A stretch of 10,756 nucleotides of DNA from a bacterium (GTDB lineage: Bacteria > Patescibacteriota > Minisyncoccia > UBA6257 > JAGGUH01): assembly GCA_021158645.1 (NCBI GenBank), contig JAGGUH010000087.1, positions 1 to 10,756 of the forward strand, given 5' to 3'. Below the pieces are notes generated by a model, which did not search any database, had not been told where the DNA came from, and worked only from the letters and a program-made list of their open reading frames with translations. Positions 6,397 to 10,756 of this stretch are shown in pieces; the first letter of the stretch is position 1; the number at the start of each line of letters is the position of its first letter. The position numbers and the translations under genes are program-made.

Positions 6397-6720
6397 ATGA
6401 CTAAAGCTCTCGGATATCAAGAATTGCTTGAGTATATTTTAAAGACATTAGCAGATCATCCTGAAGATGTAAAAGTAGAAAAAAAAGTAGATGAAATGGG
6501 AGTACTTCTAAATGTAAAGATGAATCCTTCTGATATGGGAATTATAATCGGGAAAAAGGGTTCTACCGTAAGAGCAATTAGAACAATTTTAAGAGCAGTT
6601 GGTCTTAAAAGCAATGCTCGAGTAAATCTTAAAATCGAAGAACCGGAAGGAGGAAAAAAAGAAAACAGAACTTCAAACTCAAGCAATGAAGATTTAAATG
6701 TAGAAGAAATTAAGATTTAA
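6397..6720 (+). CDS. khpA: KhpA-like KH-domain RNA-binding protein, copy 1
   Basis: A 107-residue protein with a single type II KH domain of the KhpA (YlqC) family, a small RNA-binding protein that in Firmicutes dimerises with KhpB and affects cell division and elongation. The HPEDVKVE motif at 21-28 and the GKKG loop at 52-55 (the RNA-contacting GXXG) are both intact, followed by the typical helix ST-RAIRT-LRA. Residues 84-107 form an extra hydrophilic, asparagine- and glutamate-rich tail that copy 2 lacks. There is no Shine-Dalgarno before the ATG. The usual KhpA neighbourhood (rpsP-khpA-rimM) is absent. Copy 2 follows after 31 bp. Family assignment is firm. The gene symbol is by family, and orthology with a particular khpA is not established. 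Confidence 0.9.
   Translation: MTKALGYQELLEYILKTLADHPEDVKVEKKVDEMGVLLNVKMNPSDMGIIIGKKGSTVRAIRTILRAVGLKSNARVNLKIEEPEGGKKENRTSNSSNEDLNVEEIKI
6455..6509 (+). repeat. 55-bp perfect direct repeat, copy in KH gene 1
   Basis: Identical at every base, including third codon positions and an 8-A run, to 6810-6864 in KH gene 2, lying 355 bp away and in the same reading frame. Identity stops abruptly on both sides. Confidence 0.95.
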
Positions 6721-6751
6721 AGGTCGTAAATGTTTTTAAGATAATTAAATT

Positions 6752-7009
6752 ATGGGTGAAACTCCAGTTTATCAAGAATTTTTAGAAAACATTTTAAAAT
6801 CATTAACTAATCATCCTGAAGATGTAAAAGTAGAAAAAAAAGTAGATGAAATGGGAGTACTTCTTGTTATTAAAGTAAACCAAGAGGATCTTGGAGTAGT
6901 AATTGGAAGAAGAGGAAATACAATTCAAGCAATTCGGACTTTAGTAAAAATTATTGGTTTGAAAAATCGGGCTCGAGTCAACATAAAATTAGAACAACCG
7001 AGCCGATAA
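6752..7009 (+). CDS. KhpA-like KH-domain RNA-binding protein, copy 2
   Basis: An 85-residue paralogue of the preceding gene, close to the usual family length, with GRRG at 52-55 as the intact GXXG loop and the same HPEDVKVEKKVDEMGVLL stretch at 21-38. The two proteins align without gaps through the KH domain, but outside the shared stretch they differ at many positions, so this is an old duplication with two retained, probably distinct, proteins. They may form a heterodimer, as KhpA and KhpB do in Firmicutes (inference). The gene ends 24 bp before a strong terminator, making the pair a self-contained transcription unit with the leader at 6292-6396. Confidence 0.9.
   Translation: MGETPVYQEFLENILKSLTNHPEDVKVEKKVDEMGVLLVIKVNQEDLGVVIGRRGNTIQAIRTLVKIIGLKNRARVNIKLEQPSR
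6810..6864 (+). repeat. 55-bp perfect direct repeat, copy in KH gene 2
   Basis: Partner of 6455-6509. It encodes the same 18 residues before the GXXG loop in both proteins. Sequence-level identity among otherwise diverged paralogues suggests local gene conversion. Confidence 0.95.
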
Positions 7010-7033
7010 TCTATAAAATTTTTTATTGTTTTT

Positions 7034-7071
7034 ATCCAAGCCAGTTCTTTTAGAACTGGCTTGGATTTTTT
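7034..7071 (+). terminator. Intrinsic terminator after the KH gene pair
   Basis: A perfect 15-bp stem (7034-7048 with 7052-7066), three-base loop and a T-run to 7071. It is the strongest hairpin in the AT-rich part of the window. There is no T-run on the other strand, so it acts for plus-strand transcription only. Confidence 0.93.
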
Positions 7072-7083
7072 ATAATCTATACC

Positions 7084-7111
7084 TTGCCAAATTTTTTTAA
7101 AAAAATATAAT
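7084..7111 (+). promoter_or_regulatory. Putative promoter of the rpsT-priA-def-fmt operon
   Basis: -35 TTGCCA (7084-7089), 16-bp spacer, perfect -10 TATAAT (7106-7111), directly after the terminator. The start would be near 7118, giving a leader of only about 10 nt before the rpsT ATG at 7128 with no room for a Shine-Dalgarno. Confidence 0.78.
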
Positions 7112-7127
7112 TAAAGTATTCCAATTT

Positions 7128-7406
7128 ATGCCAAAAATAAAATCAGCAAAAAAAGCATTAAAAAAATCAAAAAAAAGATATTTAAGAAACCTTCAAAGAA
7201 AAAGGAAATTTAAAAATTTAGAAAAAAATTTTAAAAAAGCAATCTTAGAAAAAAACGAAGAGAACTCCAAAAAATATCTCGCGCTTCTTTATAAATACTG
7301 CGATAAACTTCAAAAAGTTGGATTTTTGAAAAAAAACACTGCTTCTCGGAAAAAATCTCGTTTAACTTTTCTTTTTAATAGAACCTTTAAACCTTCTAAT
7401 TCCTAA
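7128..7406 (+). CDS. rpsT: 30S ribosomal protein bS20
   Basis: A 92-residue, very basic, helical protein matching bS20, an early-assembly protein of the small subunit that binds 16S rRNA in its 5' and 3' minor domains. The N-terminal IKSAKKALKKSKK and C-terminal KKNTASRKKSRLTFLFN (residues about 68-84) are the family signatures, and the length is normal with a short extra tail. In this organism its RNA partner, the 16S 5' domain, is the part split by the IVS at 858-1283. It is the first gene after the TATAAT promoter, and priA follows after 17 bp. Confidence 0.94.
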   Translation: MPKIKSAKKALKKSKKRYLRNLQRKRKFKNLEKNFKKAILEKNEENSKKYLALLYKYCDKLQKVGFLKKNTASRKKSRLTFLFNRTFKPSNS

Positions 7407-7423
7407 AAATTAAAAGTTTAATT

Positions 7424-9259
7424 ATGTTTATCGTAGAGGTTCTTCCATTGATCTACCTCCCCAAAGAAAAATCTCAAATTTTAAGTTATTTTTCCAAAAA
7501 AAACATTAAAGAAGGAAGTTTAGTGTTGTCTCTGATAAAAAACAAAGAAATTCCAGCAATTGTTATCGAAAGTAATTCTTTAGAAGAAAAAAAATCGTTA
7601 GTTAAAAAAGATAGTTTTATCCTAAAAGAAATCTCTAAAGTTTTAATTGAAGAAAAATTTTTTCCTGATTATTTTTTTGAATTTTTAGAAATTATCTCAA
7701 GATATTATCTTTCTTCTCTAACTTTATCTTGGTTCTCTGCTTTCCCAAAAAATTTTAGAAATTTCTCAAATTATTGGAAAAAAACAGATCTTAATTTTAA
7801 AAATTTTTCTTCTTTTAAGTTAAAAAATTTTGATTTTCCTATAAGCAATAGTTTGGAAAATCTTTTTTTAAAAATTTTAAAAGAAATTAAAAAAACAATT
7901 AAAAACAAAAAACAAATTCTTGTAATTTTTCCTGATAATGTAAGTTTAAACTTATTCGCTCACTATTTAAATTCAAAACTTAATAATAATTTCTGCTTTT
8001 TTTCTCTTTCACTACCAAGCAAAAACTTGGCTAAACTTTATAAAGGAATTTTTTTCAATAAAATTCAAGTTGTTTTAGGACTTCAAAGTGGAATTTTTGC
8101 TCCCTTCTTTAACCTTGAAAAAATTATTATTTTCGATCCCAAAAACAATTCTCATAAAAATTCAAACTCGAGGCCATTTTTTGATAGCCGAAATTTAGCC
8201 AAAAAACTTTCTTTGATTTTAAAAATCCCTTTAATTGAAGTTGATCCATATTTAGAAATCGAAAAAAAGAAAAGAGAAGTTGAAATTTTTTCTTTAAAGA
8301 AAAATCCAGAAGAGTTTTTTTCGAAAGAAGCAAATCTTAAAATAAAAAAAACCTTGAGCCAAAAAAAGTCGATTCTATTTATTGTCAACAGAAAAGGCTA
8401 TGCTCCATATCTTCTATGTAAAGATTGTTTTAAAATTTTAACTTGCAATAATTGCAGTGCACCTTTAATTTTCTATAAAAAATTAAACTTAAAAACATTA
8501 GAAGTTAAACCAAAATTAATTTGTCGACATTGCGGTAAAGAAAAAGAAGTAGTTGATTTTTGTCCCAATTGTGGCGGATATTTTTTAAAACTTTCAGGTA
8601 TTGGAATTCAAAAACTAAAAGAAAAATTTCCTCAATTTGAAGAATTTTCAAAAGACAATCAAAAAACCTTTAAAAAAGAAATTGAATTTGTTAAAAAAAT
8701 TTTTTCCGAAAAAAACAAGAGCTTAATTTCGACCGCAATTATTTCAAAATGGTTTTGGGTTTTTGAAGATTTTTTTGATTTATCAATAATATTAAGAGCC
8801 GAAACTTTTTTAAGTTTCCCTGACTATCTTTCTTTCGAAAAATTCTATTTATTTTGTTTAAAATTAAAGTTTATTAGTAAAAGTTTAATTATTCAAACAT
8901 TCAATCCAGAAAATTATTTATTTGAATTTTTAAAATCAAAAACTTTAGAAGAATTTTTAAAGAGAGAAATTTCTTTAAGAGAAAAATTTGGATTTCCTCC
9001 AAAAAATAAATTAGTAAGAATTATTTATAGCGATAAATTTTCTTTGAAAGCAAAGAAAGAAGCCCAAAGAATTGCCTGGCAATTAAAATTAAAAAAAATC
9101 GAATTTTTAGGACCAAACCCGAGTTTTATTTTCAAAAAAAGAAATAGATTTTTTTATGAAATTTTGATAAAATTAAAAACATCTCAAGAAAAAGAAATTA
9201 TTTCAAAAATTATTCCCTCTGATTGGATAGTTGATGTCGATCCAATCATGTTTACTTAA
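7424..9259 (+). CDS. priA: PriA-like primosomal protein N', helicase motifs degenerate
   Basis: A 611-residue protein collinear with PriA, the replication-restart protein that recognises stalled forks and loads the replisome. The N-terminal 3'-end-binding and winged-helix regions (about 1-125) are recognisable. The zinc-binding region has all eight cysteines (332, 335, 341, 344, 367, 370, 380, 383) after the NRKGYAPYLLC motif, and the C-terminus keeps IIQTFNPEN, REKFGFPP and the final DVDP. The helicase core is eroded: no GSGKT Walker A, DEEH is FDPKN, GSATPS is replaced around residue 275, the GTQM-AKG motif reads STAIISKW, and GRAGR is gone. I infer a non-ATPase structural PriA. The reading frame is open throughout, and the priA-def-fmt order is the ancestral one, so it is not an obvious pseudogene. 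Confidence 0.85.
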   Translation: MFIVEVLPLIYLPKEKSQILSYFSKKNIKEGSLVLSLIKNKEIPAIVIESNSLEEKKSLVKKDSFILKEISKVLIEEKFFPDYFFEFLEIISRYYLSSLTLSWFSAFPKNFRNFSNYWKKTDLNFKNFSSFKLKNFDFPISNSLENLFLKILKEIKKTIKNKKQILVIFPDNVSLNLFAHYLNSKLNNNFCFFSLSLPSKNLAKLYKGIFFNKIQVVLGLQSGIFAPFFNLEKIIIFDPKNNSHKNSNSRPFFDSRNLAKKLSLILKIPLIEVDPYLEIEKKKREVEIFSLKKNPEEFFSKEANLKIKKTLSQKKSILFIVNRKGYAPYLLCKDCFKILTCNNCSAPLIFYKKLNLKTLEVKPKLICRHCGKEKEVVDFCPNCGGYFLKLSGIGIQKLKEKFPQFEEFSKDNQKTFKKEIEFVKKIFSEKNKSLISTAIISKWFWVFEDFFDLSIILRAETFLSFPDYLSFEKFYLFCLKLKFISKSLIIQTFNPENYLFEFLKSKTLEEFLKREISLREKFGFPPKNKLVRIIYSDKFSLKAKKEAQRIAWQLKLKKIEFLGPNPSFIFKKRNRFFYEILIKLKTSQEKEIISKIIPSDWIVDVDPIMFT

Positions 9260-9287
9260 TCGCTATATAGCAGTTAAATAAATTAAA

Positions 9288-9758
9288 ATGATGAAAATCA
9301 TTACTTATCCAAATCCAATTTTAAGAAAAAGAACTAAAAAAGTAACTGATTTTTCAAAAATTGAAAAAATTGTGAAAGAAATGAAAGAAATTATGGAAAA
9401 ACATCAAGGTATAGGACTTTCGGCAAATCAAGTCGGTCTTGATTTATCTTTATTTGTTGCCAAGTACAACCAGAAATTTTATGTTGTAATCAATCCAGAA
9501 ATTTTAAAAGTTTCAAAAGAAAGAAAAGAGATGCTTGAAGGATGCCTCTCGTTACCAAAAATTTTAGCGAATGTAAAAAGACCAAAATCGGTAGTACTTG
9601 AAGCCCTTAACGAGAAAGGAAAAAAAATCAAATTAAAAGCCAAAGGTCTTTTAGCGAGAGTTTTTTTGCATGAAACCGATCATCTTAATGGAATTTTAAT
9701 GATTGATAAAACAAATGAAATTTATCAACTGAAAAAAGAAATAAAAGATTTGGTATGA
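9288..9758 (+). CDS. def: Peptide deformylase
   Basis: A 156-residue metalloenzyme that removes the formyl group from the initiator methionine of new proteins. All three motifs are present: GIGLSANQ at 41-48 (GxGLAAxQ with Ala replaced by Ser), EGCLS at 84-88 and HETDH at 128-132. The metal ligands are C86, H128 and H132, and E129 is the catalytic base. The family usually has 150-190 residues. Two ATGs in a row (9288 and 9291) could both serve as start; there is no Shine-Dalgarno. A small palindrome, GCTATATAGC, lies in the 28-bp gap after priA. The stop overlaps the fmt start (ATGA), coupling the two formylation-cycle enzymes. Confidence 0.96.
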   Translation: MMKIITYPNPILRKRTKKVTDFSKIEKIVKEMKEIMEKHQGIGLSANQVGLDLSLFVAKYNQKFYVVINPEILKVSKERKEMLEGCLSLPKILANVKRPKSVVLEALNEKGKKIKLKAKGLLARVFLHETDHLNGILMIDKTNEIYQLKKEIKDLV

Positions 9759-10699
9759 AATTAGTTCAATTTTCAACTCCAAGATTTGGAGCCATAATTT
9801 TAGAAGAAATTTCTAAAAAAATAAAGCCATCTCTTTTAGTTTGTAATCCTGACAAATTATACGGAAGAAAAAAACTTCTTAAAATTTGTGAGGCAAAAAG
9901 AATTGCCTTAAAATCTCAAATAGAAATTTTCCAGCCAGAATCTTTAAAAGAAAAAGAAATAATTGAATTTTTAAAAAAGAAAAAAGCGGATTTATTTTTA
10001 GTTGCTTCCTATGGAAAAATTATTCCCAAAGAAGTTTTAGAAATTCCAAAATTTAAAGTTTTGGGGCTTCATCCAAGTTTGCTTCCAGAATTTCGAGGAC
10101 CAAGTCCAATTCAAAGCACAATTTTAAAAGGAAAAAAGGTTACTGGAACAACTTTGTTTCTATTAGATGAAAAAATGGACCATGGCCCAATTTTGGCTCA
10201 AAAAACTTTAAACTTAAAAGGAGATGAGACCTATCTTGACTTAGAAGAAAAATTAGCCCGACTTTCAGCCAATCTTTTTTTAGAAAAATTTAAAGATTGG
10301 ATTAAGGGGAAAATAATTCCAATACCTCAAAATGAAACATTAGCAACTTATTGTAAAAAATTTAAGTTTGAGGATGGAGAAATTTTTCTCGAAAAAGAAA
10401 GCGCTCAAGAAATTGAAAGAAAAATAAGGGCTTTAAACCCAGAACCAGGAACCTATATAAAAATTTTAAATTCCAAACCTAAAAATCCAAAGATTATTAA
10501 AATTTTAAAAGGAAAAGCAATAAAAGAAGAAGAAATTAAAAATTTTTCAAAAAAACAAAGATTTTTTGAGTTCAAAGGAAATTTGGCTTTTAGATGCAAA
10601 AAAGGAGCATTTTTAATAGAGATATTGCAAAAAGAAGGAAAAAAACCGATGACCTCTTCTAATTTTCTTTGTGGTAATAGATGGATTTTAAATTTTTAA
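9755..10699 (+). CDS. fmt: Methionyl-tRNA formyltransferase
   Basis: A 314-residue enzyme, of standard length, that formylates Met-tRNA(fMet) using 10-formyl-tetrahydrofolate so that translation can initiate. The N-terminal Rossmann-like catalytic domain carries FQPESLK at 59-65, ASYGKIIPKEVL at 84-95, HPSLLPEFRG at 106-115 and DEKMDHGPIL at 138-147. H106 and D142 match the catalytic His and Asp of the family, spaced 36 residues apart as expected. The catalytic Asn two residues before the His (N-x-H) is Gly104 here, an unusual change. The C-terminal tRNA-binding domain (about 205-314) is present. It overlaps def by 4 bp. No terminator is visible before the window end. Confidence 0.94.
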   Translation: MKLVQFSTPRFGAIILEEISKKIKPSLLVCNPDKLYGRKKLLKICEAKRIALKSQIEIFQPESLKEKEIIEFLKKKKADLFLVASYGKIIPKEVLEIPKFKVLGLHPSLLPEFRGPSPIQSTILKGKKVTGTTLFLLDEKMDHGPILAQKTLNLKGDETYLDLEEKLARLSANLFLEKFKDWIKGKIIPIPQNETLATYCKKFKFEDGEIFLEKESAQEIERKIRALNPEPGTYIKILNSKPKNPKIIKILKGKAIKEEEIKNFSKKQRFFEFKGNLAFRCKKGAFLIEILQKEGKKPMTSSNFLCGNRWILNF

Positions 10700-10715
10700 T
10701 AGTTATGGCTAAAAA

Positions 10716-10756
10716 TTTCAAATGTCAAATGTTAAATCCAAATCTTAAATCTTAAA
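10716..10756. repeat. Intergenic short-word repeat at the window end
   Basis: After fmt the sequence turns into imperfect words (AAATTTC, AAATGTC, AAATGTTAAATCC, AAATCTTAAATC) like those at 1503-1680, with no gene of meaningful length. The edge cuts the region, so its extent is unknown. Confidence 0.5.

Noticed and set aside
7424..9259. priA as a pseudogene
   Set aside because: There is no frameshift or internal stop over 611 codons, and the zinc cysteines and C-terminal motifs are retained, which argues for a maintained protein of altered function.
10705..10755. A 16-codon frame after fmt
   Set aside because: It is translated word-repeat sequence of trivial length with no Shine-Dalgarno or similarity.
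1..10756. CRISPR array, prophage or insertion sequence
   Set aside because: No regularly spaced repeats, transposase, integrase or phage structural genes are present. Apart from the S23 insertion the content is housekeeping and envelope genes.

Overview
The window looks like a chromosome segment from a Candidate Phyla Radiation (Patescibacteria) bacterium, probably of the Parcubacteria group. The protein-coding DNA is very AT-rich, the genes are tightly packed, no start codon has a convincing Shine-Dalgarno sequence, and the 16S rRNA gene carries a protein-coding insertion near its 5' end, a trait known from CPR rRNA genes. TGA is used as a stop (rodA-like gene, GT39 gene, def), so the standard bacterial code applies and not the code 25 of Gracilibacteria and Absconditabacteria. 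The phylum call rests on gene style and the 16S as read by eye, not on a tree.

Left part, minus strand (1-1368): the 5' two thirds of a 16S rRNA gene, cut by the window edge at about E. coli position 918. Its helix 6 is split by an intervening sequence of about 430 bp that encodes an S23-type four-helix-bundle protein and is closed by a long inverted repeat. Upstream are a boxA-like element, a consensus-like promoter, and about 180 bp of degenerate short-word repeats with no gene.

Middle, minus strand (1688-6142): a four-gene operon reading toward the rRNA gene. It encodes a GT39/PMT-like membrane glycosyltransferase, an unrecognised single-pass membrane protein with an FxLyD-like region, a RodA-type SEDS glycosyltransferase and the lytic transglycosylase MltG. 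The last two polymerise and terminate peptidoglycan strands and are translationally coupled (ATGA overlap).

Right part, plus strand (6258-10756): a divergent promoter, a comparatively GC-rich structured leader and two tandem KhpA-like KH-domain genes that share a perfect 55-bp repeat, closed by a strong intrinsic terminator. A TTGCCA/TATAAT promoter then drives rpsT-priA-def-fmt, which keeps the widespread bacterial order priA-def-fmt. Def and Fmt are the two ends of the formyl-methionine cycle. The PriA protein keeps its zinc-binding region but appears to have lost every helicase ATPase motif. A short word-repeat stretch ends the window.

The best leads are the split 16S gene with its S23 insertion and reconstructable empty site, the apparently ATPase-dead PriA, the KH gene pair with its conversion-like identity island, and the unexplained leader RNA ahead of that pair.
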